Source of the DNA: Aeromonas molluscorum 848
GTDB lineage: Bacteria > Pseudomonadota > Gammaproteobacteria > Enterobacterales > Aeromonadaceae
Length of the DNA: 62,843 bases
Reading direction: 5' to 3'
Assembly: GCF_000388115.1 (NCBI RefSeq)
Contig: NZ_AQGQ01000005.1
Coordinates: forward strand, 1 to 62,843
Shown: one piece after another, positions 34,595 to 43,243 of the stretch
Numbering within the stretch: the first letter of the stretch is position 1
How the letters are laid out: the number at the start of each line of letters is the position of its first letter
The notes under the pieces: generated by a model
Databases searched by the model: none
What the model saw: the letters and a program-made list of their open reading frames with translations, nothing else
Told to the model about the DNA's origin: nothing
Made by a program: the position numbers and the translations under genes

Positions 34595-34804
34595 ATGGAT
34601 CTGATCGACCGCGCCACCCAACACGCCGAGCGGATGCTGGCGGCCCAGTTGGATAACCAGCTTGGCCGCAGCCACTACCAGGGCGAGAGCTTGCACCTTT
34701 GCGAAGCGTGCGACGACCCGATCCCGGAGGAGCGCCGCCAGCGAGTACCAGGGGTACGCAAGTGTGTGCCCTGCCAGAGCCGCGCAGAGCGTCGCGGCCA
34801 ATAA
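34595..34804 (+). CDS. TraR/DksA-type C4 zinc-finger protein
   Basis: This 69-aa protein has CEACDDPIPEERRQRVPGVRKCVPC, the DksA/TraR C4 zinc finger (C-x2-C-x17-C-x2-C), after a short coiled N-terminus. Small TraR-like proteins of conjugative plasmids and P2 phages bind RNA polymerase in the secondary channel and can redirect transcription without ppGpp. It lies between tail tube and holin in the late operon, as in many HP1-like phages. Confidence 0.88.
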   Translation: MDLIDRATQHAERMLAAQLDNQLGRSHYQGESLHLCEACDDPIPEERRQRVPGVRKCVPCQSRAERRGQ

Positions 34805-34820
34805 GCATCGAGAACGGGAT

Positions 34821-35156
34821 ATGAACCCTATGCCAAACAAAGACCCCACCCTCTGGGCTGCCCTGCTGGCCTGGCTGATGGACAACTGGCCTGCTGTCTA
34901 TGGGGCACTGCTGGCACTTGCCATCGCCTTCCTGCGCATCACCTATGCCGGTGGGCGGGGTCGCCGCCGGCTGATCGAATCCCTGTTGTGTGGCCTCATC
35001 ACTTTGGCGGCCGCCACCGGGACCCACTTGCTCGGGATCCCCCAGGAGGCCACCCCGTTACTGGGTGGCATGGTGGGACTGCTTGGGATCGACATCATCC
35101 GCGACCGTGCAGCCCTGATGCTGCGCAAGAAGGAGGACAACAATGCCGCGCAGTAA
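34821..35156 (+). CDS. Holin
   Basis: This 111-aa membrane protein starts at ATG 34821 (MNPMPNKDPTLW) and has three hydrophobic segments, near residues 10-35, 50-67 and 75-92, with a charged C-terminus (RKKEDNN), the class I holin plan. It forms the inner-membrane holes that release the endolysin. Its 3' end overlaps the endolysin start by 14 bases. An open extension to 34662 is not membrane-like and runs through the zinc-finger gene, so I reject it. Confidence 0.88.
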   Translation: MNPMPNKDPTLWAALLAWLMDNWPAVYGALLALAIAFLRITYAGGRGRRRLIESLLCGLITLAAATGTHLLGIPQEATPLLGGMVGLLGIDIIRDRAALMLRKKEDNNAAQ

Positions 35157-35604
35157 CTGCCACCCGCAAGTGGCCGCCTTTCTCGACATGCTCGCCTTTT
35201 CCGAGGGCACCAAGGGCCGGGGCGATGACGGGTACGACAAGCTGGTCAATCCGGCGGGATTCTTCACCGACTACCGCACCCACCCCAACGTCAAGGTGCA
35301 GGTGAACCCACGCCTGGTCAGCACGGCTGCCGGCCGCTATCAGCACCTGTCGAAACACTGGCCCCACTACCGTGACCAGCTCGGCCTGCCGGACTTTGGC
35401 CCTGAGTCACAAGATGCCTGGGCAATCCAGTTGATCCGCGAGCGCAAAGCGCTGGCCGATGTGATCGATGGTCGTATCCCCCAGGCGATCGCCAAGTGCG
35501 CCAACATCTGGGCCAGCCTGCCCGGCGCCGGCTACGGCCAGCGCGAACACGAGCTGGCTGACCTGCTGGCCAAGTTCACCGAGTTCGGCGGGGTGCTGGC
35601 ATGA
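35143..35604 (+). CDS. Endolysin, lambda R-type lytic transglycosylase/lysozyme
   Basis: The 153-aa protein contains AFLDMLAFSEGTKGRGDDGYDKLVNPAGFFTDYRTHPNVKV-type sequence with the catalytic Glu in FSEGT near residue 20. STAAGRYQHL near residue 65 is the family motif of lambda R and P2 gpK type muramidases. It lacks a signal peptide, so it depends on the holin for export. The stop overlaps the Rz-like ATG. Confidence 0.93.
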   Translation: MPRSNCHPQVAAFLDMLAFSEGTKGRGDDGYDKLVNPAGFFTDYRTHPNVKVQVNPRLVSTAAGRYQHLSKHWPHYRDQLGLPDFGPESQDAWAIQLIRERKALADVIDGRIPQAIAKCANIWASLPGAGYGQREHELADLLAKFTEFGGVLA

Positions 35605-36017
35605 GCACGCTCATCCGGTTCCTGCCGACCATCATCGGCTTTGTGCTTGGCACCATTCTGTTTACCCAAGGTGAACGGCTCACGCAGCGCACCAAGGAGC
35701 TGGCCAACGCCAACGACACCATCAACATCCTGCAAGCGACCGCCTTCCAGGAACTGCTGATGCAGGCAAAGGGTCTGCGCTTACTGCTCAACGACCAGAA
35801 CGCGGCATTGACCGAGCTCGACAACCAGAACAGGAAAACCGCCGATGAACTGCAACACGCCTTGGCCACGCCACCGGCAGGCCGCCCGGATTGCGCTCGT
35901 GAGCCTCTGCCTGTTGGCGCTCTGCGCCTGCTCCAGCCAGCCCGCCACAGTGGTGCACACCCAGGTAGTGAAGCGGCTACCACCGCCGGGGCTGGTGCCT
36001 CACTGCCCAGAACCTGA
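35601..36017 (+). CDS. Rz-like inner membrane spanin (LysB)
   Basis: This 138-aa protein has one N-terminal membrane segment (LIRFLPTIIGFVLGTILF) followed by a long helical, Gln/Asn/Leu-rich periplasmic coiled coil (RTKELANANDTINILQATAFQELLMQAKGLRLLL). That is the inner-membrane spanin plan. Its 3' part is read in a second frame as the Rz1-like lipoprotein gene (35845-36144). The two proteins should span the periplasm and fuse inner and outer membranes at lysis. Confidence 0.85.
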   Translation: MSTLIRFLPTIIGFVLGTILFTQGERLTQRTKELANANDTINILQATAFQELLMQAKGLRLLLNDQNAALTELDNQNRKTADELQHALATPPAGRPDCAREPLPVGALRLLQPARHSGAHPGSEAATTAGAGASLPRT

Positions 36018-36144
36018 ATTCGCGGGGAGCACCTACGGCGACGCCGTGCGGTTTATCCCCACCCTGCAGACGGCCATGCGCCGCTGCCAAACCCAGATCA
36101 ACACCCTGAACCATTGGATTGAACAAGAGGAAACCACCCCATGA
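35845..36144 (+). CDS. Rz1-like outer membrane spanin lipoprotein (LysC)
   Basis: This 99-aa protein starts inside the Rz-like gene in the +1 frame. It has a signal sequence ending in a lipobox, ALVSLCLLALCACSSQ, with the lipidated Cys near residue 28, followed by a Pro-rich mature part (VKRLPPPGLVPHCPEP). It is longer than most Rz1 proteins because it runs on past the Rz stop at 36017. It ends in a four-base overlap with the next gene. Confidence 0.85.
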   Translation: MNCNTPWPRHRQAARIALVSLCLLALCACSSQPATVVHTQVVKRLPPPGLVPHCPEPEFAGSTYGDAVRFIPTLQTAMRRCQTQINTLNHWIEQEETTP

Positions 36145-36404
36145 CCACACCGATCATCACACTGGACGTCGCCGGCAAAGAGATGAAATTCGCCCCCACC
36201 ATGGTGGCCTACAACGGCTTTATCAACGACATGATGCCCAACGACAAGGTGGCACCGGCTCACAACTACCTGAAAAAGATCGTCTGCCAGGAAAGCAAAG
36301 AGGCGCTCGATGAGCTGCTCAAGCGCCCCAGCGCCGCCCTGCAGCTGGCGGGCGCCATCAACAAGGAGTTCGCGCCCGAGCTGGAGATCACCGTAAAAAA
36401 CTGA
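36141..36404 (+). CDS. Tail assembly chaperone E
   Basis: The 87-aa protein MTTPIITLDVAGKEMKFAPTMVAYNGFINDM... occupies the place of P2 gene E, the tail assembly chaperone upstream of the tape measure. It ends GTA AAA AAC TGA, and the last codons form a slippery heptamer. A minor product extended into the -1 frame is expected. The chaperones bind the tape measure and recruit tube subunits during tail assembly. Confidence 0.88.
   Translation: MTTPIITLDVAGKEMKFAPTMVAYNGFINDMMPNDKVAPAHNYLKKIVCQESKEALDELLKRPSAALQLAGAINKEFAPELEITVKN
36395..36401 (+). promoter_or_regulatory. -1 frameshift slippery heptamer A AAA AAC
   Basis: The heptamer lies in the correct zero frame (gtA AAA AAC tga) immediately before the stop of gene E. 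An open -1 frame follows to 36589, just before the tape measure gene, the standard arrangement for programmed frameshifting in tail chaperones. Confidence 0.85.
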
Positions 36405-36589
36405 CGGCGCGCGCCGAGGCCATCGAACGCAACCAACTGGAGCAAGTACTGGCACTGAGGCGCCGCTACTTGCCCCATGAGGATGACGACCTCGACAGCC
36501 TGGCTCGCGCCATCTGGTTAGAAAAACACAACCAAGAGTCCAACGCCGCCGCCGTGGCCGAGGGCATTGCCAAAGCACTGAACGGATAA
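36395..36589 (+). CDS. E' extension made by -1 frameshift (E+E')
   Basis: After slipping at 36395-36401, translation continues as LTARAEAIERNQLEQVLALRRRYLP and then HEDDDLDSLARAIWLEKHNQE..., 62 further residues to the TAA at 36587-36589, giving a fusion of about 149 aa. The extension has no good start codon of its own. In P2 the corresponding E+E' product is essential for tails. The extended, charged helical tail is what would contact the tape measure protein. Confidence 0.85.
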   Translation, partial: KKLTARAEAIERNQLEQVLALRRRYLPHEDDDLDSLARAIWLEKHNQESNAAAVAEGIAKALNG

Positions 36590-36595
36590 CGACTG

Positions 36596-38368
36596 ATGGC
36601 CTGGATGGAAAAATTGATGATGCAAGTGGCCTTGGTGGATCAGGTCACCAAGCCCCTGCAGGGCATCAACAGCCAGATCGACAAGGTCAGCAAGGCCGGT
36701 CGTCAGGGCTGGAGCAACATGGCCATGGGTGCAACCACCTTGGCCGCCGGCGGCATGGCCATCCAGTCAGCCCTTGGCCCTGCCATCGAGATGGACAGGG
36801 CGCTCGGAGAAGTCGCCTCCCTCGATGTGAAAAAGGATGTGCTCGGTGCACTGGGACGCGAGGCGCTCGCGCTCTCGGTCAAGTATGGCGAGTCAGCCAC
36901 AGAGATTGTCCGCTCCTCCTACGATATCCAGTCTGCGATCGCCGGGCTGGAGGGGAACGAGCTGCCCGCCTTTACCCGCGCCTCGACCACCTTGGCCAAG
37001 GCCACCAAGGCCGACACCGCCACCATCACCAACTACATGGGCACCATGTACGGCATCTTCGAGCAGCAGGCCAAGATGATGGGCAAGGCCAACTGGGTGG
37101 AAGATTTGGCAGGCAAAACCGCCACTGCCGTGCAGATGTTCAAGACCACCGGCCAGGGCATGGCTGATGCTTTCGGGGCGATTGGTGCCAACGCCACTGC
37201 CGCCGGCATCTCGATGGATGAGCAGTTCGCTGTACTCGGCCAACTGCAAGCCACCATGAGCGGGGGCGAGGCCGGTACCAAGTTCAAGTCGTTCCTGGCT
37301 GGTGTCGGTGGCGCTCAGAAGGCGCTCGGCATGCAGTTCACCGACTCGGCAGGCAACATGCTGCCGGTGCTGACCGTGCTCGACAAACTCAAGTTGCGCT
37401 ATGGCGAGACCCTGAGCGTGGCCGAGGGGGACGAGCTCAAGAAGGCGTTCGGCTCGGATGAAGCTGTGGCCATGATCAAGCTGCTGATGACCAACACCAA
37501 GGCCCTCTCCACCAACATCAACGCGCTGGCCAACACCCACGGCATGGGCAAGGCCGAACAGATGGCTGCCTCCATGACAGACCAGTGGCAGCGAGTGGAA
37601 CAAGGCTGGTTCGCCATCCGTGCCGCCGCATTTGGCGTGGTGCTGCCCGCCATCAATGCCGTGGTCGGCGCCTTTGCTGATGGCGCCAATGATGTGCTGC
37701 GCTGGACTCACCTCTTCCCGAACCTGACCAAGGTGGTGAGCTACGCCATGCTCGCCATCGTGGGCCTGAGTATGGTCACTGGCGCCTGGATGCTGATAGC
37801 CGGGATCGCCAAGTTGGCCACCCTGGGGCTCGGCATCGCCTGGACCGTCATCATGGCCCCGCTCAACCTGCTCAAGGCGGGGATGGCATCGTTCCGGGCC
37901 ATCATGCTGGCCGTCAATATTGCCATGTATGCCAACCCTATCGGCCTGATCATCGCCGGGATAGTGCTGCTGATCGGCGCTGTTGCGGCTGTCATCTACT
38001 ACTGGGATGACCTGAAAAAAACCTTCTCCGATTGGGGCGTGTTCCAGTTGCTCGGCAAGTCTATCGACTGGCTGATAGACAAGCTCAACATGATCCCGGG
38101 CGTCAATATCGAGGGAGGCTCCATGCCTGACCTCAACCTGCCGAACCCCGAGAACATCAATGCCCCGCTCGCCCGTTATCGCCAGGGAGGCCAAAGCAGC
38201 ATCCCATCCGGTGGCATTGGCCAACAGCTGATCCAGGCCAATGCGGCCGCGACGACAGCCAACCAGAAGCCGACCAAGGCCATTCACATCGGCGAAGTGC
38301 ACATGACCAGCCAGAACCCGATGACGCCGGAGCAGATGGCCGAGAACGCTTGGTTGGAGACGCCGTGA
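36596..38368 (+). CDS. Tail tape measure protein (P2 gpT-like, short)
   Basis: The 590-aa protein sets tail length and is injected with the DNA. It opens MAWMEKLMMQVALVDQVTKPLQGINSQIDKVSKAG. It has a long helical region with an AIEMDRALGEVASLDV segment typical of the phage tail tape measure family, and hydrophobic stretches at about 375-480 (MLAIVGLSMVTGAWMLIAGI, IGLIIAGIVLLIGAVAAVIYYW). It is shorter than P2 gpT (815 aa), suggesting a shorter tail. It starts six bases after the E' stop. Confidence 0.93.
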   Translation: MAWMEKLMMQVALVDQVTKPLQGINSQIDKVSKAGRQGWSNMAMGATTLAAGGMAIQSALGPAIEMDRALGEVASLDVKKDVLGALGREALALSVKYGESATEIVRSSYDIQSAIAGLEGNELPAFTRASTTLAKATKADTATITNYMGTMYGIFEQQAKMMGKANWVEDLAGKTATAVQMFKTTGQGMADAFGAIGANATAAGISMDEQFAVLGQLQATMSGGEAGTKFKSFLAGVGGAQKALGMQFTDSAGNMLPVLTVLDKLKLRYGETLSVAEGDELKKAFGSDEAVAMIKLLMTNTKALSTNINALANTHGMGKAEQMAASMTDQWQRVEQGWFAIRAAAFGVVLPAINAVVGAFADGANDVLRWTHLFPNLTKVVSYAMLAIVGLSMVTGAWMLIAGIAKLATLGLGIAWTVIMAPLNLLKAGMASFRAIMLAVNIAMYANPIGLIIAGIVLLIGAVAAVIYYWDDLKKTFSDWGVFQLLGKSIDWLIDKLNMIPGVNIEGGSMPDLNLPNPENINAPLARYRQGGQSSIPSGGIGQQLIQANAAATTANQKPTKAIHIGEVHMTSQNPMTPEQMAENAWLETP

Positions 38369-38691
38369 TGAGCGATCCCAAATACATCGACATCCTGGTC
38401 ATAGACGGTGCATGGCAGCTCGATGCCGGCGGCCAGCCGCGCATGACGCAAGACCGCCACAGCATCGGCCAGGACATCAAGCACCGCATCATGGAGTCCG
38501 GGCTGGCCCGCAAGCTCATCGGCGAGCGCAGCCCTACCCTGCGCGCCGACGTGATGACCGAGATAGAGCTGCTGGTCGAGAACGACGAGCGCCTGATCCC
38601 GGGCACCATCGTTATCAGCGAAGAGGCACCAGACCGGATCCTGGTCACCGCCCGCACCTATGAATTTGGCGATCTGGAGGTAACCCTGTGA
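38368..38691 (+). CDS. Small baseplate protein (gpW-like position)
   Basis: This 107-aa protein MSDPKYIDILVIDGAWQLDAGGQPRMTQDRHSIGQDIKHRI... is of the DUF2590 type found before the J-like baseplate gene in HP1-like phages. It probably corresponds to gpW/gp25-like baseplate wedge proteins. The ATG overlaps the tape measure stop (TGATG), and the stop overlaps the next gene's start. Confidence 0.75.
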   Translation: MSDPKYIDILVIDGAWQLDAGGQPRMTQDRHSIGQDIKHRIMESGLARKLIGERSPTLRADVMTEIELLVENDERLIPGTIVISEEAPDRILVTARTYEFGDLEVTL

Positions 38692-39875
38692 ACCTGCGCC
38701 CAACCGTGGATTTTGTGGCCCTGCTGGCGAAAAGCGGGGTACCGACAACCGAGCAGGCCATGGAGGTCGAGCTCAAGAAGGAGGTGGAGGCCGCCGGCTC
38801 CCTCATCACCAACGACAGCGATGTGAGCCCGTTCTGGCGTCTGGTGCGCGGCGTGGTCATCACCCCGGCGCTGTGGCTGATCCGCACCCTGCTGGCGGGC
38901 CATGTGCTGCCAGCCAGCTTTGCCGCAACCGCCAATGATGCCTATCTCGACCTCAAGGCGTGGGATGTGGATCTCACCCGCAAGGCCGCCCAGAAGACTC
39001 GGGGCCTGGTCAGCTTCATCAAGGTCAACCCGAGCGAGGCCGTCACCATCCCGGCAGATGTCTGGATCACCACCGAGCGCATCAACGGCACCATCTACCG
39101 CCTGAAACCGCTCCAAGAGATGGTGAGCCCCGCCGGTGAAGCCGTGGCCAAAGTAGTCTGTGAGGCTGAGTTCGCCGGCGGCGCCTGGAATCTGGCCCCC
39201 GGCTATTACAACCTGCTGAGCAAACCGGTGACCGGCATCCTGTCAGCTCGCAACGCTGACCGGGATTGGATCACCACCCAGGGTGCCGATGCCGAGAGCA
39301 ATGACGCCCTTGGCCTGCGCATTCAGAACCAGTTCTCGGCGGTGGGGCGCTATCACATCGACGCCATCTATCGCTCCATGCTCGCCAGCGTGGCGGGGAT
39401 CCGCGCCGACCATATCTTCTTCGAGCACGACGCACCGCGGGGCCCGGGTACCGCCAATGCCTTCATCCTGCTGGAAGTGGGTACCACCCCCGCCAGCTTG
39501 ATCGAAAAGCTCAATGACTACGTGAACAACCAGGGCAACCACGGCCACGGCGATGACCTGCAGGTGATGGCCATGCCGGAAACCGAGCACTCGCTGCACC
39601 TGGAGCTGTGGCCGGCCGAGAACATGACAGCCGAACAGCGGCTGACACTCAAACGTGAAGTAGAGCTGATGGTGAAAGCGGCCTTTCGCCAGTCAGCGGA
39701 CTATCCCTCCGTGACCCGGGCATGGCCGCAGTCTCGCTTTTCACTGAGCCAGCTTGGCCGCGAGCTTCATCAGGCATTCGCCGAGATAAAGAGCCTGCAC
39801 TTCACCGAGCTGGATATCGTCTCTGGCCTCGCCATCCCGCGCCTGAGTGCGCTGGAGGTGTTCCTCCATGACTAA
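38688..39875 (+). CDS. Baseplate wedge protein (gpJ-like)
   Basis: The 395-aa protein is of the baseplate J family: KAAQKTRGLVSFIKVNPSEAVTIPADVWI, then AGGAWNLAPGYYNLLSKPVTGI and DWITTQGADAESNDALGLRIQNQF, the J-domain pattern, read in pieces. The start is GTG at 38688 overlapping the previous stop. It connects the central hub and the tail fibres. The C-terminal region (EIKSLHFTELDIVSGLAIPRLSALEVF) is family-like. Confidence 0.9.
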   Translation: MNLRPTVDFVALLAKSGVPTTEQAMEVELKKEVEAAGSLITNDSDVSPFWRLVRGVVITPALWLIRTLLAGHVLPASFAATANDAYLDLKAWDVDLTRKAAQKTRGLVSFIKVNPSEAVTIPADVWITTERINGTIYRLKPLQEMVSPAGEAVAKVVCEAEFAGGAWNLAPGYYNLLSKPVTGILSARNADRDWITTQGADAESNDALGLRIQNQFSAVGRYHIDAIYRSMLASVAGIRADHIFFEHDAPRGPGTANAFILLEVGTTPASLIEKLNDYVNNQGNHGHGDDLQVMAMPETEHSLHLELWPAENMTAEQRLTLKREVELMVKAAFRQSADYPSVTRAWPQSRFSLSQLGRELHQAFAEIKSLHFTELDIVSGLAIPRLSALEVFLHD

Positions 39876-40548
39876 GACCACCGAACTCAACCACCAGGAC
39901 AAGGCCCCGCAACTGCCAGACAGCACGGCCCCCTGGTGGGAAGACGGCAAGACCATCGCCGAGGGAGTGCAAGAGCCAGCATTCCTGGCCAAAGGCATCA
40001 TGGCCTTCTGGCGCCGCCTGTGCGGCTGGCTGCTGCAACCGCTGACCCAGCAAGACCCGATGACCTGCTCGGAGGCCATGCTGGCGCTGATCGCTTGGGA
40101 GCGGGACATCACCCGCTTCAAGGGGGAGCCGCTTGACCTGTTCCGCAAGCGGGTGAAGTACGCCTTCATCAATGCCCAGGACTCGGGCGAAGTGGCCGGT
40201 TTCAAGCGCATCTTTGAGCGCCTTGGTATCGGCTGGTGTGAACTTCATGAACGCCAAGACGCGACCCCTTGGGACGTCATCACCATCGAGGTGGCCGACA
40301 GCGCCTTGGCCGCCAATCAGCAACTGATGGAGACCCTGATCCAGCACTACGGCCGCACCTGCCGCCGTTACCGCTTCCAGGTGCTCTACCCAGCCGTGGG
40401 CTACCTGCATGCTGGCCGCATTGACATGGGTCACCAGGTATTTGCCGCAACCCTCAATAAACCCGCCTGCAAGGGATACTTGCGCGCCGGTCAAATCCAT
40501 TTCATTCAACACGTTTACGGGGCAAGCCTGCCCAGCAAGGAGTCCTGA
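39868..40548 (+). CDS. Tail protein I-like baseplate component
   Basis: The 226-aa protein (ATG at 39868, overlapping the gpJ-like stop) shows the gpI pattern: FWRRLCGWLLQPLTQQDPMTCSEAMLALIAWERDI and EPLDLFRKRVKYAFINAQDSGEVAGFKRIFERLGI, with a C-terminal RRYRFQVLYPAVGYLHAGRIDMG-type segment, read in pieces. P2 gpI forms part of the baseplate wedge and attaches the fibres. Its stop overlaps the tailspike ATG (TGATG). Confidence 0.8.
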   Translation: MTKTTELNHQDKAPQLPDSTAPWWEDGKTIAEGVQEPAFLAKGIMAFWRRLCGWLLQPLTQQDPMTCSEAMLALIAWERDITRFKGEPLDLFRKRVKYAFINAQDSGEVAGFKRIFERLGIGWCELHERQDATPWDVITIEVADSALAANQQLMETLIQHYGRTCRRYRFQVLYPAVGYLHAGRIDMGHQVFAATLNKPACKGYLRAGQIHFIQHVYGASLPSKES

Positions 40549-43235
40549 TGAGCCAGGTCATTACCAACGCATTCGAACAATATTGGCAGTCCAGCCTGGC
40601 CGCAGAACAACCGGTCGTACTGGATGAATTCATCCTGGCTGATATCCCGAATCTGGATATCACCTCCCCCATTGACCCGGACACCGGCCTGCCGCCGGAA
40701 AGTCAGATCGTGCATCGCCAGAACGTGGACCAGCGCGGCCGCATCAACAACAACGCGGTGGCCTACACCATTGTGATGGATACCACGGTCGGCGACTTCT
40801 CGTTCAATGCCATGTACCTGCGCAACAAGCAGAACGGCGTGATCGGGATGATTGTCTACAAGGGGCGCGAGACCAAGCTCAAGACCGACCAGACCACCGG
40901 CCAGACCGGTAACTCCCTGGTCAAGTCCATGCTGATGGGTTACGACCAGGCAGCCGAGGCGACCCTCACCAACGTGGATGCCGGCACTTGGCAGATTGAC
41001 TATGCCGCCCGCCTGCGCGGGCAGGATGAAGATCTGCGCCAGCTGGCCAGCCAGCTCTATGGCCATCACACCTTCATCGGCGATGGTTTCAAGGTCGTGC
41101 AACAGGATGGCGGCCATCAGGTTACCCAAGGCGTGGCCATCGTCGGTGGCCTGCGCATCGAGCTGAAACAGCCACAGGTCATTTACCCGGGTTCCAAGCC
41201 GATAGGCGTCTGGGTAGATGTGCACCGGTCAGGTTCGCTGCTCTCTGAGCATCAGAACCACTTCACCATCATCACCAGCGTGGCGGATCTGACCGACCAT
41301 GTGGACGAAAGCGGCTATCCGCACTACGTGGCCAAGCTGGGTACAGTGCAGGCTGACAGCACTGTTATTGATGGCCGTGGGCAGGGTGGTAGCGGCGGTT
41401 CAGGCGCCATCCCTGACACCTTCGCCCTCTGGAAACGCTCGATGGCCGAGGCAGGCTATGACCTGATCGGCCAGTTCGGCACCAAGTTGACCATAGAGAT
41501 AACCAAACAGGTGGTGCTGAGCAAAGATGGCACCAAGGTTTATTCATGGACTGGTCAACTGCCAAAGGCAATTGATGTCAATGAGCTTCCCAATGAAGAT
41601 AGTCAATGGGTTCTGGTAAGTGGCAATTCATTAAGGGGGCAACTGAGCGGTGCAGCTGGTGCAAGCCAAATTGGAGTAGGTAATACAACTGTTGAAAGGA
41701 TTTTAAGTAGTGAGTTTTTCATAGACTACTTCGCCCCAGTCCTTGACTATGGCCCCATATTCAACGCAACCATGCAAAACAGCATATATGGTGGAAAGAT
41801 AAAGCTCAGGAGTGAGCGCTACCCTGTTCTAACAACAATTAATAGACGCGCAGGGTGGGGTATAGAGGGTGTAGGGCCGTATGCGACAGAGCTTTATTGG
41901 GATGGGGGTGATAACGCTCTAATTCAATATGACAAAATATTGCTTAAGTCTCGTAACGGTGAAGTCATAGGCAATGAATCAGGCCAATACCATACTTCAC
42001 TGCAGAAGCTTTCGTTGATAGGTAACGGAAAGGGAATAGGCCTTTGGCGCGGCGAGGGATGGTGGGACCGAGCATCAGAAGTAATAATCGAAGGCTTTGA
42101 TATAGGTCAAAAAGATGGAATAGGGTATTCGAATCAAAGCGGATGTTTCTGGTGTGTCAACGATCAAGTTTGGTACAGGAATAACCGAGTCAATTTACAC
42201 GTAACAGACGGATCTAACCTTAACTTATGGACAATGTGTAGATTCTCTGGAGCTACTGATTGGGATATTGAGTTTGTAGAACCATCTAATGCGCAAGTAC
42301 TTGGCCAGCAAGGTAACAGGTTTTCAGATTGCGAGTGGGCCTCAAACAATGCGATTTATCTTGGAGCAAAGATATTCGACATGAATTTCCATAACCCATA
42401 TTTTGAACAAGCTGGTTATGCTGTATATGACGGAACTAGCCATGTAAAGGGGTCGATAACCTTTACCGGTACACCGAAGTTTTTTGGAAAGAAGTCCATA
42501 AAGAACAAAATCTTTGTCGGACACAATGGTGGTAGCTGCCAAAACTGGGCTTTCTATAATTTAAAAACTAACTTAGGGAAGGGAGTGGGAGCCCCAGACA
42601 TTAATTATCTAATTGACATGGGCGATGGCGCAAATTACTTCAGTGTCATTGGTCCAACGGTACAAACCGGTGTTGATGGTTGGGAATTAACTCAGGAGTC
42701 TAATTACTCAAGACTTAAGATGCAGCTTTTTGATGTCAATGGTAAGTCAGTTCTATTTGCTAAATCCATTTCATCAGAACTTCTTGTTGCAAACAAGAAC
42801 CACACGGTTGTTGATTATAAAAACCTAAGGGATGTTGGAGTTGACATGTTTGAGGCTGGAGTTAGCCTTGGCGAGTTAAACTCATCATGGCAGACTGTCA
42901 TGACAATCCCTGACTTTGTAATTCAATATGCATTCGCAGTCCTCCACTGCGAATTGACAATATCAGGGAGGAATCCTAGCTTTAACAGGGTTCATTCAGC
43001 TCACATCGGATTCGAGCTTGATAGTGAAAATGGAGCAATATTAAATAATGTAGAGCTTTACAACAGGCAAACTGGAACAGAAAACGTATATGTAGAATAC
43101 AGATTGTTTGTTGATGGCGAAACAGCGATGGTTCAAATTAGAAATAACTCGGCATCACTGTATAACTCTTATGATCAAGTATATTGCGCTGTAGAGGCCA
43201 AGGTTGCTGGTAAATTCCCTGCTATGTGTGCATAG
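40548..43235 (+). CDS. Mosaic tail fibre/tailspike, probable beta-helix receptor-binding protein
   Basis: The 895-aa protein has a GC-rich, P2 gpH/tail-collar-like N-terminal part (residues 1-290). A Gly-rich linker (RGQGGSGGSG) follows, then a tailspike-type module (LWKRSMAEAGYDLIGQF...VYSWTGQLPKAID) near 300-350. From about 41540 the DNA turns AT-rich, and the remaining 550 residues resemble a right-handed beta-helix with repeats of polar strands. The last 100 residues look like a C-terminal trimer domain. It probably binds, and may cleave, surface polysaccharide; no catalytic residues can be assigned. The sharp change in composition marks module exchange of host-range determinants. Confidence 0.85.
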   Translation: MSQVITNAFEQYWQSSLAAEQPVVLDEFILADIPNLDITSPIDPDTGLPPESQIVHRQNVDQRGRINNNAVAYTIVMDTTVGDFSFNAMYLRNKQNGVIGMIVYKGRETKLKTDQTTGQTGNSLVKSMLMGYDQAAEATLTNVDAGTWQIDYAARLRGQDEDLRQLASQLYGHHTFIGDGFKVVQQDGGHQVTQGVAIVGGLRIELKQPQVIYPGSKPIGVWVDVHRSGSLLSEHQNHFTIITSVADLTDHVDESGYPHYVAKLGTVQADSTVIDGRGQGGSGGSGAIPDTFALWKRSMAEAGYDLIGQFGTKLTIEITKQVVLSKDGTKVYSWTGQLPKAIDVNELPNEDSQWVLVSGNSLRGQLSGAAGASQIGVGNTTVERILSSEFFIDYFAPVLDYGPIFNATMQNSIYGGKIKLRSERYPVLTTINRRAGWGIEGVGPYATELYWDGGDNALIQYDKILLKSRNGEVIGNESGQYHTSLQKLSLIGNGKGIGLWRGEGWWDRASEVIIEGFDIGQKDGIGYSNQSGCFWCVNDQVWYRNNRVNLHVTDGSNLNLWTMCRFSGATDWDIEFVEPSNAQVLGQQGNRFSDCEWASNNAIYLGAKIFDMNFHNPYFEQAGYAVYDGTSHVKGSITFTGTPKFFGKKSIKNKIFVGHNGGSCQNWAFYNLKTNLGKGVGAPDINYLIDMGDGANYFSVIGPTVQTGVDGWELTQESNYSRLKMQLFDVNGKSVLFAKSISSELLVANKNHTVVDYKNLRDVGVDMFEAGVSLGELNSSWQTVMTIPDFVIQYAFAVLHCELTISGRNPSFNRVHSAHIGFELDSENGAILNNVELYNRQTGTENVYVEYRLFVDGETAMVQIRNNSASLYNSYDQVYCAVEAKVAGKFPAMCA

Positions 43236-43243
43236 GAGCCTCT

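Noticed and set aside
36893-38302. 469-codon minus-strand frame opposite the tape measure gene
   Set aside because: It is His/Gly-rich, has no ribosome binding site, and lies entirely opposite a well-supported gene; it is a GC-driven shadow.
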